DNA of 64,000 nt, from positions 310,001 through 374,000 of the forward strand of contig FYEU01000311.1 in NCBI GenBank assembly GCA_900188575.1, written 5' to 3'. The position numbers and the translations under genes were made by a program. The notes under the pieces are model-generated. The model made no database searches, was not told where the DNA came from, and was given only the letters and a program-made list of their open reading frames with translations. Within the stretch, counting starts at the first letter, position 1, and the number at the start of each line of letters is the position of its first letter. The stretch is from Geosmithia putterillii (lineage: Eukaryota > Ascomycota > Sordariomycetes > Hypocreales > Bionectriaceae). Shown here piece after piece: positions 1 through 10,359 of the stretch.

Positions 1-2
1 AG

Positions 3-1454
3 CAGATAGCCGGCCTAGACGTGGTCGGCTACACGGCCAACGACTTCAACATCACCGAGGAGCGCTGGGACGCGACACTCGAGACCATCCGTGGCGTGAA
101 CAGCCCAGGAAGCTTCGTCGTCTTTCCGGGAACCGAGTGGTGCGGCAACTCGGCCGCCGGTGGCGACCACAACGTCGTCTTCCTCGACGACCCGGGAAAT
201 GTCGACACCCGACCAGAGTTCCCGTTCGACAGGAAAGGTAACGTCGCTCGGAGCTTTGAGTGGAACGAGCACGGGCCGGGTGACCTCGTTCCCGGTGCCT
301 GGCCCCTGGACGAGGTGTACGCCACGTATGCGCACGCGCAAGACAAGCACCTTCTCATCCCGCATGTCGGGGGCCGGAGGTGCAACCTTGCATGGCATCA
401 TCCTGGCCTCGAGAGGCTGTTGGAGATTGGCAGTGCGTGGGGACTGTTCGAGTGGCTGCTCCGCGATGCCGTCTCTCGCGGCTGGAAGCTCGGTGTGTCG
501 GCCAACTCGGACGAGCATCGGGGCAGATGCGGTGGCGGGGTTCCTGGTACAGCCGTGTTTGGCACCAAGGGTGGACTGACTGGTGTCCTGGCAGACAGCC
601 TGTCCTGGAGGGAGGTGGGCTCGTCATTGCGGGCGAGACGGACGTTTGCCACGACTGGAGAACGACTGGTTGGCTTTGTACAGGCATCGACGCCCGAGAA
701 CAAGCTTCAGGGAGATGATGTCACTGTCAAGGCTGGTGAGACGATCGACCTCAAATACAGCTTCTTTGGATCCCAGGGATTCTCCTCCATCGAGGCATGG
801 GATGCCACCGGCAGGATCTTTCACAGGGACCTGCAAGAGGAGGTGACCCAGAAGGCGGCCTCAACGCAGAACAGAAAGACGAGGGTCAAATGGGGAGGAG
901 CCCGCCTATACGACAGGTATCGGGAGGCTGTTTGGCATGGCTCTGTGCTGATCACGGGCGCAACAATTAGCCACGTGCAGGCGATTGGGGGCGTCGTGCA
1001 TAATCCCGAGGACGTTGTCAAGCAGGTGTCAGCCACACAGATTGTGTTCGACACCCGAACCAGCGGTGACTTTGACGGCGTGGACATCTTCTTCACGGCT
1101 GACTCGCCGGCGCCTCAGAGCGTCAGCGTCACAGGCAAGCTGGGCGGGTACGTGAAAGTGGGAAATGTGCTCGATGGAAACCCACACAGGGCTCAGCCCG
1201 AGTTCGATCTACAGGCGTCGTCCGCGGAAGCCTCCAGTCTCGATGGCAAGGTGCTGGAAATTGATGGTGGCGCAGAGCTGTTTGTGTCGGTGGAGAGCAT
1301 CGCAGATGTGCCCCTGCCGTATAGAGTGGAGGGCAAGGTGTCGGTCGCCGCGGAGGGGAGAGTGGCCGGGGACAAGAGATCGGTGTACCTTGTTGGCAGG
1401 GAGTATAGCGGAGGCAAGATCATCACCAGTCCAGTGTTTATCGAGTATGATTAA
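3..1454 (+). CDS. PHP/DUF3604-like metal-dependent hydrolase, 5' truncated
   Basis: The reading frame is open from base 3, so the start and N-terminus lie left of the window; the visible part is about 483 residues, ending at TGA... TAA region near 1454 with no obvious intron. Seen: histidine and acidic clusters of the kind that bind metals in PHP-superfamily phosphoesterases (GGDHNVVFLDD near the left end, IPHVGGRRCN, then SANSDEHRGRCGGGVPG), followed by a segment ending RARRTFATTGER, and a C-terminal beta-rich region without recognisable motifs. DUF3604/PHP proteins of this layout are common in bacteria and scattered in fungi. Substrate is unknown. The family assignment rests on motif recall, not on a search; a generic amidohydrolase-like fold is the main alternative. 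No signal peptide can be judged because the N-terminus is missing. Confidence 0.6.
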   Translation, partial: QIAGLDVVGYTANDFNITEERWDATLETIRGVNSPGSFVVFPGTEWCGNSAAGGDHNVVFLDDPGNVDTRPEFPFDRKGNVARSFEWNEHGPGDLVPGAWPLDEVYATYAHAQDKHLLIPHVGGRRCNLAWHHPGLERLLEIGSAWGLFEWLLRDAVSRGWKLGVSANSDEHRGRCGGGVPGTAVFGTKGGLTGVLADSLSWREVGSSLRARRTFATTGERLVGFVQASTPENKLQGDDVTVKAGETIDLKYSFFGSQGFSSIEAWDATGRIFHRDLQEEVTQKAASTQNRKTRVKWGGARLYDRYREAVWHGSVLITGATISHVQAIGGVVHNPEDVVKQVSATQIVFDTRTSGDFDGVDIFFTADSPAPQSVSVTGKLGGYVKVGNVLDGNPHRAQPEFDLQASSAEASSLDGKVLEIDGGAELFVSVESIADVPLPYRVEGKVSVAAEGRVAGDKRSVYLVGREYSGGKIITSPVFIEYD

Positions 1455-2075
1455 TTTATGGAATCGCTTGGAAGGCCATCTGTTTCTCGACACGGTTTGT
1501 CGTTGTGTCCCATCCGGCAAGAGTCCGGGTGGCACCTGCTTGAGCCTGATGGAGGGAGGACATAAAAGGTTGACTATTGCGGGTAACTGCCCCGCTGGAA
1601 GGAAGGAAAGAGCGTGAATGTGCGTAGACGGGAGCCGAGCGTCACTGGCAGCTACGATCTAGAGAAAACATCATCCCATCCCATCAAAGTACGCGTTCAT
1701 CAGATTTTCCTGATGCCTTAACATCATCCTGATCTGTTTCTACATACCCCTCTGGCGCATGCCACGAGAATTCGCCGAACGAATCCCTGCACTGGCAGCC
1801 TCACTATGCAGCTCGTGCAGCCCACCCTGCCATGGATGACGCCCGTGAGTGGTCGATGCAATCCTTTAAGCGCGCCCCCGAGTACGCGAGAGCCAAAGAG
1901 GGGTCGGCATTGAAGTTGGGTATTTTGGGCATCCCCGGGCATCGTATCGTCGCTCACTTTTATGAACTAGCATCCCTCCAAGCCACCCGAATAGTGATGA
2001 TGCCCTCTCTATTCTGGCCTTCATCATGAGAAGACCTTCAGCAACCTCTGACGAAACCAGCTCTGGCCAAACGCG
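1455..2075. other. intergenic, PHP-like gene to NLR
   Basis: No coding frame with fungal character and no repeats stand out. It should hold the 3' end of the PHP-like gene and the promoter of the NLR gene; no clear TATA box was found. Confidence 0.5.
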
Positions 2076-5054
2076 ATGGCAGCGTCCGAAATGCCGCCGG
2101 CAATTTCCTCAGGGGGGTCGGAGGGTGCCGGTCCATCTCGACAGGGCCAGCAACAGTCGACATTCAACAACTCGAGCTCGGGCGCCCAGTACAACTCCTC
2201 GGGAGGCACGCAAAACCACAGCGAGGGCAGTGGAATCCATATGAACGGGGCCAATTTCCATGGACCAGTGAATATTGGTGAGGTCCATTCCCTCCTCACG
2301 CCTGTCCAGGGCCCAAGATCCAATGCTAATACGTAAACCTTCATGGCAGGAGGTAGTGAGTCCGTCGACATGCGCCAAAAGTTCCTACAGTCCTTGGCCT
2401 TTCTGGAAATGGATGACCGGGCTCATGACATTTCGGACGCTTCAACGGGCACATGCGAGTGGCTACTTGGTCACAAAGACTATGTTTCTTGGGCCTCGAG
2501 TGACCACGGAGGGCTTCTTTGGATCAAAGGGCTGCCAGGCTCCGGAAAGTCCACGTTACTCCGGCATGCGCTTAGCGACATAAAATCGAGCCCGGATCTT
2601 GGAAACGATGCCAACACAATACTCTCCTTCTTCTACCATGGCCGAGGTAGTGATCTTCAACGGAGCCCGCTTGGTCTTTACCGGTCACTCCTTTATCAGC
2701 TTGGACTGATCGACGGCGCGTTATCGAGCGTTATGGCCACTTTCACGCAGCGTTACTCCACCTTTAGCGACAAGTTTGAGTGGCGCCTTGGCGAGCTACG
2801 GCGCATGCTCAAGTCGGTACTTCGAGAGGTGCTAGAAGCCCGGCCGGTATGGATTTTTGTCGATGCACTAGACGAGTCTGGCAGGGATAACGCAATGGCA
2901 TTGATAGGCTATTTCAGGTCATTGGCACACGATATAGAACAACACGGATCATTAAACCCGTTCCGTGTCTGCTTCACTTGTCGCCACTACCCAAATCTAC
3001 CGGTCCACCCGACCGAGCGGCAGATATACGTGGAAAGAGAAAACGAAAGAGACATCGAGACTTTTGTACGCAATAGGATTGGGCCAGTCCTTCTCGCTGG
3101 GCCAGTATCCCCCATCTGGAATATGATTATAGAGCGTGCGGGCGGCGTCTTTCTATGGGTCTGGCTAGTCGTGCAGGCTATCCTTGATCAAGACAGCCGA
3201 GGTGCTACATTAAGAGAGATGGAGGCTACGATTGACCGCATCCCTGAGGACCTTGACGACCTATATCTTCAACTTATCCAGAAGATGGATAGCGAGTCTC
3301 TAAAGCTTACACAATGGATCTGCTTTGCTTATGAGCCCTTGATTTTACGCGAGTGGCGATGGGCTGCGGTCGTGGACGTCAATTGTCAGTACCGATCACT
3401 GCGAGAATGTGCCGACAACGCGAAAGGCTTTTCTCCAAATGACGAGCAACTCTCGAGACAAGTACGAGAGCGCAGTTGTGGTCTTATCGAGGTTACTGGC
3501 GAGAGCGAGACGATCCAATTCATTCACCAGACTACCAAGGACTTTTTTCTCGACAAGGGCCTCGCTATCTTGGCTAAGCAACTAAATCGGGCTGCTACGT
3601 CTCAAGTGGAATCCGAAGCACACTATCAGCTCTCCAGAAGCTGTCTACGATATATAGCGATGGACGAGATAGTCCAGGAACCATCCGGTTGGGCGGACGA
3701 ATTGCTAGCCAGATTTCCTTTTCTCCGGTACTCCGTCAAGTATTGGCCATTACACGCAAAGAAAGCCGAAGAATCTAGCGATACGATTCGGAATGCGAGT
3801 CTTTTGGATTATTTTGGCCCGGAGCTTACGCAAGTACATCTGCAGCTCCGAGAGACATTCAAATCCTACACAGGAGGGCCAGACGGAGGGTTCCAACAGG
3901 GGGCAAGTTTTCTACATATTGCATGCTTCTTTGGGCTTTTGGAGCCCTTGCAGGAGATTCTCCGGGGAGGCAAGAAGATGAAACCCGTTGTTGAGGCCTT
4001 TGCCCAAGATGACGGGGGGCGGACCCCACTATTCTATGCAGCCGAGGGTGGGCAGACGGCTGCTGCCAAGTATCTACTGGAGTATGATTCTAAACCCGGT
4101 AGTCTGGGGATACTAAGGCTAATACGACCTGCTCGGCCGTGTCGACTGGACATTGCGGACCAAGACGGATGGACTCCTCTGATGTGCACTGCGAGAAACG
4201 GCCAGACAGACACAGCCCGGCTGCTCCTCGAGCGAGGTGCCCAGATCGACTTGATCGATCAACAAGGTCAGACTCCTATATCCATAGCTGCGATTAACGG
4301 CCACACAGACACGGCCCGGCTGCTTCTCGAGCGAGGTGCCCAGGTCGACTTTGTCGATAAAGAGGGATACACTCCTATATTGTGGGCTGCGATACGCGGC
4401 CACGCAGACACGGCCCGTGTGCTTCTCGACCGAGGTGCCCAAGTCGGCCCTATCGACCAATACGGCCATGGCCCTCTATCGTTAGCTGCGGCATACGGCC
4501 ATCCAGACACGGCCCGTGTGCTTCTTGACCGAGGTGCCCAAGTCAACCTTGTCGACCCACAAGGTCGAACTCCTCTATTTTGGGCTGCGAGGAGCGGCCA
4601 CGTAGACACAGTCCGTCTACTTCTCGAGCGAAGTGCCCAAGTCAACTTTATCGATCAACAAGGTCGGACTCCTCTCTCGAGTTGCGCAGATTGCGATCCA
4701 TCATGGGTATCTGTTCCATTCCCCGAAACAGCAAAGATACTACTCGATGATGGGGCCGAGATTGACAGCCGTGACAATGATGGCCGCACGGCCTTGTCCT
4801 GGGCCGCCAGCGGGGGCTATTCTAGAAATGTCAGGTTCCTGCTTAGCCACGGTGCTAGGGTGGACTGCGCCGACATGTCTGGTCGCAAGCCGATTGACTG
4901 GGCTATCAATGGAAGCGCGGGGTTTCGAGACCGTGAAAACAATTCCTCTAGAGATAAGGCCAAAGTGGACCATGAAGGTGTGATCTGGCTGCTACGTAAG
5001 AAGGAAGAGAGCAGAGTGGATGGGGGCTTTCGAGATGGAGGCAAATTGTGGTGA
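2076..5054 (+). CDS. NACHT-ankyrin NOD-like receptor (fungal NLR)
   Basis: Two exons, 2076-2277 and 2350-5054, joined by a 72 bp intron (GTGAGG donor, GCTAAT branch, GGCAG acceptor) give 968 residues in a single frame. Residues 1-68 are rich in Gly, Ser, Asn and Gln with short G-x-x-(Q/H)-(Y/N) echoes ending in GANFHGPVNIG. A NACHT module follows: a fungal lead-in (FLEMDDRAHDI, CEWLL), Walker A GLPGSGKS at about 128-135 and Walker B VWIFVDALDE at about 235-244. The C-terminal third carries ankyrin repeats, five of which are nearly identical. Fungal NLRs of this class act as STAND ATPases in non-self recognition and regulated cell death; the N-terminal segment resembles the short amyloid-type signalling motifs reported on such receptors, which is inference. 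The ligand is unknown. No HeLo/HET-S effector gene lies next to it in this window. Confidence 0.9.
4203..4670 (+). repeat. 99 bp ankyrin-coding tandem repeats in the NLR
   Basis: Five in-frame copies of a 33-codon ankyrin unit begin near 4205, 4305, 4404, 4503 and 4602. The segment encoding DTAR(L/V)LL(E/D)RGAQV is almost unchanged at DNA level between copies, including synonymous positions, which suggests recent expansion or homogenisation. Flanking ankyrin units are more divergent. Confidence 0.85.
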
Positions 5055-5315
5055 TATGGTTTATTTGATGTCTTTCAATGATGTAATATTACGGAGTATA
5101 TACATGGCAATATATCGGCACGTTTACTACGTTTATGGAGGAACGGACTCCAGAGGATTCATGATCAAGACATGTCAGATGTAGTTGGAAAGACGACTGA
5201 AGACTCTCGCCTGTATACCTTTAATTCAACAGATCAATTAAACATGTATTAACTCTCCAAGGACGAATGCAGATCTATATATTCCTCTAGCAGTATGTGT
5301 ACATCAAACCCCCCT

Positions 5316-7112
5316 CTAGTAGACAGGAACGGAGAAGGCGTTAAAGTCGTAGGTCCAGCTGTCAATCGACTTCTTGTCGGTGACGCAGTCAAAGGTGTCG
5401 TCGTCCTTCCAGAGCGGGCGGGTAGGCCACTGGCAGAGCATCTGGGTCTCACCAGAGTACGTGCCGGACGAGACGGTAGCATTGAGGCGGTTGGGCCTGA
5501 CGCCGTTCTCGACCCAGTCAATCATGATGTTCATGTTGTTCTCAGGGTAGGGGCCAGGCTGGAGGTCGTTGGAACCGCAGTGACCGGCGCCGGGGACGAG
5601 GTAGAACTGGTACCAGTCCTTGAGGGACTTCTCGGCCTCGGTGTCGGACTTGACGTCGGGGTACATGATGGCGCGGACGGACTGCCAGTAGTGGACGGAG
5701 GAGGCGGCGGGGATGCTGGGGTCGGACTCGCCGTGGTAGTGGAGGAGCTTGCCGCCGGCCTCGCGGAAATCGCTGAGGTCGGGGTAGGTGGTCTGGAGGC
5801 TGTCGTAGTAGCGGTCGAAGGCGGTCTGGATCCAGGACACCAGGGTGTCGTAGGTGACACCGTCGAGGTCGGAGAGGTTGTCGAGGTCGCGCAGCTCGAC
5901 GAACTTGGCGACGTACTCGCCGCCGGTGGAGGGGATGCTCAGCTCCCAGGCGTCGGTCTCGTTGTTGTACGCGCTGGTGGCGTCGGACAGCTCGGAGCCG
6001 ATCTGCCAGGAGAGGTAGGCGCGCTCGCCCTGGGAGTTGAACAGGCCGTCGTAGATGGCCTGGGCGACGGCGACGCCCTTGGCCGTCACGGTGCCGTTCT
6101 GCTCGGGGGTGGTGCTGGTGGTGCTACCGGCCGCGCGCTTGGAGAAGCCGAAGCCCATGGAGGTGCTCGTCTCGGCGGCGCAGTGGTACGACTCGCCGAT
6201 GATGGAGGTGAGGTTGAAGTTGAGCTTGCACAGGTCGGTGCGGGAGACGACGCCGTCAGACCTGCCGTCGAGCTTGTCGCAGGCCGAGATGGTGGCGTTG
6301 ACAATCTTGGCGAGCTCGCAGGGGGGCGGGTAGTAGTCGAGCGTCTTCTCGACGGCCGAGGAGAAGACGTGGTGGACCTGCTGGTGGGCGTAGCGGAAGG
6401 CGGGGGCACCGGCGATGACGCCGTCGTACTCTTCGCCGAAGCGCTGGACCTGGCTCATGCCCTCGCGGCCACCGTCGGAGCATCCCTCGTAGTAGGTGTA
6501 CAGCTTGCTGCTGTTGGTGCTGGCACTGGAAGAGTCGGAAGAGGTGCTGTCAAGACCGTAGAGGCTCTTGCTGATGCTCTTTCCGAGCTGGGTCATCTCG
6601 CCGAGGGCCTGGTATCCAAACATGTAGGTGGCATCCCAGTTGATGGAGCCGTTGCCGCGGAGGACGACCTCGTCGTAGGCGACGTTGAAGGCGTCGTATC
6701 CGGCGTCGGTGGCGCCGCCGACGGCGCCGTAGGGCAGACCGCCGGTGGCGTCCGTGTTGAGCGAGTAGCCGCCGCCGCCGGCGACGTAGAAGCGGTTGGA
6801 GAAGTCGGCGGTGCTGGGGAAGGCATACTTGACCACGACGCGGTCGTCCTTGCCGGTGTGGGTGTAGGCGACGGTGACGTTGCAGTAGTTGTAGCTGGTG
6901 CTCGAGGAGGACGAGGAGCCGCCGATGCTGGCGCCCGTGGTGGCGTTGTAGACGGTCGAGGCGGTCACGGTGGAGGGCAGGAGGTCGATGCCCAGGAGGG
7001 TGCCGTTGGAGGGGAGGGCGGCCTGGATCTTGGAGGTGGTGCACAGGTCGGTCAGGGAGGAGGCGGAGGCGACAGACGCTGTGGCAGCGGCCACCAGGGT
7101 GGTGGTCTTCAT
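5316..7112 (-). CDS. secreted tannase / feruloyl esterase family hydrolase
   Basis: Single-exon gene of 598 residues starting at the ATG at 7112; an upstream in-frame ATG at 7142 would put ten polar residues before the signal peptide and is less likely. A signal peptide (MKTTTLVAAATASVASA) is followed by a Ser-rich linker. The tannase/feruloyl-esterase fold is shown by GCSDGGREG with the nucleophile at about Ser211, Asp at about 461 (HGESDPSIP) and His at about 511 (PGAGHCGS). The Cys directly before the Ser and directly after the His form the CS-D-HC signature of this family, whose disulfide joins the catalytic residues. The C-terminus DFNAFSVPVY is typical. Extracellular cleavage of gallate or hydroxycinnamate esters in plant material is expected; which ester is preferred cannot be told. 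TATA-like sequence lies at 7245-7256. Confidence 0.92.
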   Translation of the reverse strand: MKTTTLVAAATASVASASSLTDLCTTSKIQAALPSNGTLLGIDLLPSTVTASTVYNATTGASIGGSSSSSSTSYNYCNVTVAYTHTGKDDRVVVKYAFPSTADFSNRFYVAGGGGYSLNTDATGGLPYGAVGGATDAGYDAFNVAYDEVVLRGNGSINWDATYMFGYQALGEMTQLGKSISKSLYGLDSTSSDSSSASTNSSKLYTYYEGCSDGGREGMSQVQRFGEEYDGVIAGAPAFRYAHQQVHHVFSSAVEKTLDYYPPPCELAKIVNATISACDKLDGRSDGVVSRTDLCKLNFNLTSIIGESYHCAAETSTSMGFGFSKRAAGSTTSTTPEQNGTVTAKGVAVAQAIYDGLFNSQGERAYLSWQIGSELSDATSAYNNETDAWELSIPSTGGEYVAKFVELRDLDNLSDLDGVTYDTLVSWIQTAFDRYYDSLQTTYPDLSDFREAGGKLLHYHGESDPSIPAASSVHYWQSVRAIMYPDVKSDTEAEKSLKDWYQFYLVPGAGHCGSNDLQPGPYPENNMNIMIDWVENGVRPNRLNATVSSGTYSGETQMLCQWPTRPLWKDDDTFDCVTDKKSIDSWTYDFNAFSVPVY

Positions 7113-7244
7113 CTTGGTTTGACGCATGATGAAGCTCGGCAACCAACGTTGACGATAAGAAGATTGTAGATCAGGTGGAAAGTGAGTGTGGGATGTGTGT
7201 TGGTGAGAGTGATTTCGACGGACAGAGTAGAGGCGGGCAAGGAA

Positions 7245-7256
7245 GAGTATATATAC
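7245..7256 (-). promoter_or_regulatory. TATA-like box of the tannase gene
   Basis: AGTATATATACT lies about 135 bp upstream of the chosen ATG, on the edge of a gene-free stretch, in a plausible position for a core promoter. Confidence 0.45.
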
Positions 7257-7725
7257 TAAGTAGTACCTTCTGATGAGCAGAATACTACTAGCTAGTATGA
7301 GTCCCTTAGTTGGTATGACTCCCTTGGTCTGTCATTTCCAACTCTTGCTTGGAGGTGACGACGACGACGGTGATGCCAAGCCACAGATGAGCGAGTATCC
7401 GGATCCTCGCCCCTAGGTACGAATGACTACGAGTACTCCGTGCTCCCTAGTCCTAGTCGGCGTTGATAGTCGTACTGGGTAGCCTCATTTGGCAACCAGC
7501 TCGTGGTGGGTGGTCCATGCCCAGGCCATGGCCCTGCCAACCTGCCCATCTCATAGCCCAGGCCAGCCTGCGAAATGAGTGGGACCGGCATCTATGTCGG
7601 CCGGGGGTGTGTGGCTTGGTGGCTTGGTGACTTTGTGAATAATTCTCGGCAGCTGGTACTGGTCAGTGGTAGTATTCCCGGGGCATTGGCGTGGGCTGTT
7701 TACGTTGCTGCTCCGTACAGAGTAC

Positions 7726-7771
7726 TATGAGGGTTTATGAGGGTCTATGAGGGTCTTTGAGGGTCTATGAG
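7726..7771 (+). repeat. 10 bp tandem repeat TATGAGGGTC
   Basis: Four full copies and one partial copy follow head to tail with single-base variants (TATGAGGGTT, TTTGAGGGTC). It lies roughly 620-660 bp upstream of the tannase start codon. Confidence 0.85.
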
Positions 7772-8273
7772 CCGTTGTTCCGATGCGATGGGCCGGTGGA
7801 CTTAGCACCTGTAGATACATGTACTTTGTAGTCTGAATCTACATGTCCACTATGGTATGTTGAAGGAGCTGTGGATAATGCAAGATACGAGTACGGACTA
7901 CACCATGTGCCAGACGATCATCAAACTGTTTACAGAATACAGACAGTATTAAGAAGAGGCATAGGGCACAAGTGAGGTGAAGTGAACTGATGAGAAACGA
8001 AAACGAAACACAAGTAGAGTACAGTAGAGTACCCTACAGTGCAGTACCCTACAGTACCCAGTCATCTCATCATCTCATGATACATAATACCCCTGAGATT
8101 GATAAATACTGCATGCACTATGCATCCAGCCCTGCACCTTGACGGTTCCTCCCGTGGCACTCTGCATGGAACATGATGGGCCTCGTAAGTTGGTAGTAGG
8201 TAACAGAAACAGAAGCCGAAACCGTCCAGCTGGACAATCCACTCATCTCTCCAAGTCCGGGGATGAATGCATC

Positions 8274-8298
8274 CAGTCAGTCAGTCAGTCAGTCAGTC
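8274..8298 (+). repeat. (CAGT)n microsatellite
   Basis: About six perfect CAGT units in non-coding DNA. Confidence 0.9.
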
Positions 8299-9378
8299 CC
8301 TACTAGTATTGAATGTAAAGGCAACTCCTGGCGCGGAGATACATCAACTGCTAAGCCCCTAGTATTCAATCCTCGTACTCTACGTAGTCGTACGCGTCAA
8401 CACGCGGCACTGAGTCGCATCCGATCGGGGGCGACACGTACGCCTCCCCCGTAATGCCCCCGCCATTCTCCATCCTCATTGGCCTCTCATTGGTCCCCAA
8501 TGATCCCCCTCTGGCCCCCATTGGCCCCCGTATACTTCTGTACGGAGCACAGACGGAGCATAGACGGAGCACTCCGTCCAAACCGCACACGCACCCGGCT
8601 AACAGCGGCCAGCAAAAGCCCAGCAACGCCTGGCACCGCCCACCAAAGCCCAGCATCAGTTATGCCCCGTTAATCCCGGCAGCCTAGCCAAGACCCAACA
8701 GCCCCATGCAGCTCGGGAGATGAGATGAGGCCTCTTGGCCCTCTTGCAAAAGGCCTTGGGGCCTCGATGGTCTCCATACGAATAGTAATAATACTATTAG
8801 TACTACTGCGTACTCCATACTCCGTACTAGGGCCAGTTTGTTTTTAGAAACACTGAATAGACCGACCGAATATACGAATCTTGAAAAGACCGAACCTCTC
8901 ACGTTCCTCGTACGAGCACCACTGCGTACAATACTCTGTCTTCTCTGTCTTCTCTGTACGGAGTACACTTGGTACTCTGCCATTGCCATTCACACCCTAT
9001 TACGTCAAGGCATAACAGTCTAGACGCACTCGTCTAATTACCTATGAATACCGTACGAGCATTACGTCCTCACTCCTACGACGAATGTCTAGTCTGGTCT
9101 CATCTGCCTCTGTCAGTAGTCATGAACTCTCCAGCTGGCAGTCTCGCTAGTACCTAGTAGCTGATTGTAGTAGTAGTCCATTCGCACCTCGTACTTTGTA
9201 CACGTACTCTGCACATGTCATGGCATGTAATAATCCTTTCTAGAAGTCCTCGCTGAACATGCTGATCTGCACTGCCAAGCGCTTGCCGAGCCAAAGTACC
9301 GCCGCTATCCGTGCCATCTTGACATGGAACCACTCTCTCTGCTCCGTACCCTACTCGTACTCCGTACAACCCGTGTAT

Positions 9379-9422
9379 TGCCTCCGGCGGCCCTGCCGGG
9401 AGCTGTCCTCGCTTCGCTCGCT
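9379..9422 (+). repeat. 44 bp GC-rich dispersed element, copy 1
   Basis: Starts TGCCTCCGGCGGCCCTGCCG and ends CGCTTCGCTCGCT. It shares near identity with 20749-20792 and 50904-50947 and lower identity with 21690-21733 on the minus strand. An internal CCGGC...GCCGG inverted repeat could fold as a hairpin. Confidence 0.85.
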
Positions 9423-9700
9423 TGTTCTTAATTTTTCTAATTCATGTACTCGTAGATATTTCTACTACCAATCAATCAATCTTCATCGCCCAACTACATG
9501 TGCTCTATCCAACTCTATCCATCCCCCTCGCCAGACAAAATAGTCTTGATAGCAATTGACAGCTGCAATCCTAGGAGCAGTACTCTATACCGAGTAATAA
9601 TAATACTCCGTTACTCCGTTACTCCGTCCTCTTAGCGTGCACCCTTTCACATACACGCCTTCTGAAAACAGATATGCGACAACGTGCAACAAAGCAACGA

Positions 9701-9828
9701 AGCAACAGAGCAAACAGCAAGAACACAGCATAACCTGCAGCAACTCAAAATCACGTTAGAACCAAAAAATCTGTAGACATATCATCTCAAGCATCTCAAG
9801 CGACCCAGCAACAGAGCAAACAGCAAGA
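9701..9828 (+). repeat. 22 bp direct repeat pair
   Basis: The 20-mer AGCAACAGAGCAAACAGCAA plus GA occurs at 9701-9722 and again at 9807-9828, 106 bp apart, in non-coding DNA downstream of the cyclase gene. Confidence 0.8.
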
Positions 9829-10029
9829 GTAAATGTAGCTTCCATTAATTCCAACGCCAAAGCAACACCCGCCGGCCAGCAGTCAAAAGGCCAAAGCAAA
9901 GCAGCCAAATCAAGACTGCAAGTAAAAACAAAAGGCCCAAGAGGCCAAGACCGTAAAACAAACACAAAAGCCTATCCTATATACAACCCATGGAACCATG
10001 AACCATTACCATGAACCATTGAAACAATC

Positions 10030-10135
10030 AAACAACCAACCCAACCCAACCCTTAACCAACCAACCAACCGACAGTGAACCAACCAACCAACCGACAGTG
10101 AACCAACCAACCAACCGACCGACCGACCGACCAAC
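10030..10135 (+). repeat. low-complexity CCAA/CCGA repeat tract
   Basis: Runs of CCAACC and CCGA units, with the segment CAACCGACAGTGAACCAACC repeated, form a pyrimidine-poor tract about 225 bp past the cyclase stop codon. Confidence 0.85.
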
Positions 10136-10359
10136 CCTGAACCATCCATCCTTGCTTGCAAATCTTCTGTCAAATATGTCAAACGCGTTATTCATGGGAC
10201 GCATGTAACGCATGACTGCTTTTTCCCAGCCCATAGAAGCTCTGCTTCCCTTGTCCTTCTTCACGGTTCGACATGCGTGCATTTTTGCATCTGCAAATCG
10301 ACCGTGCGTGAACATCGTAAACACTCAGAGTTGTACTCTCGCACAGCATCCATCGCAGA

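Larger units (their letters stand above)
7257..10359. other. 3.1 kb gene-free region with short repeats
   Basis: No convincing exon was found on either strand. The region is full of short direct and inverted repeats, of the TACTCCGTA/TACGGAGTA 9-mer (8818, 8957, 9358) and of GTAC-rich stretches; one copy of the 44 bp GC-rich element lies at 9379-9422. The right end should be the 3' UTR of the adenylate cyclase gene. Separate repeats are listed below. Confidence 0.6.

Noticed and set aside
7113..7142. Upstream ATG as start of the tannase
   Set aside because: It would place ten polar residues ahead of a good signal peptide; the internal ATG fits secretion.
5295..7169. A 624-codon open frame on the plus strand, opposite the tannase gene
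   Set aside because: It is an antisense shadow of a GC3-rich gene; the product is a monotonous Val/Gly/Ala/Asp chain with no domain, and the minus frame has a signal peptide and catalytic motifs.
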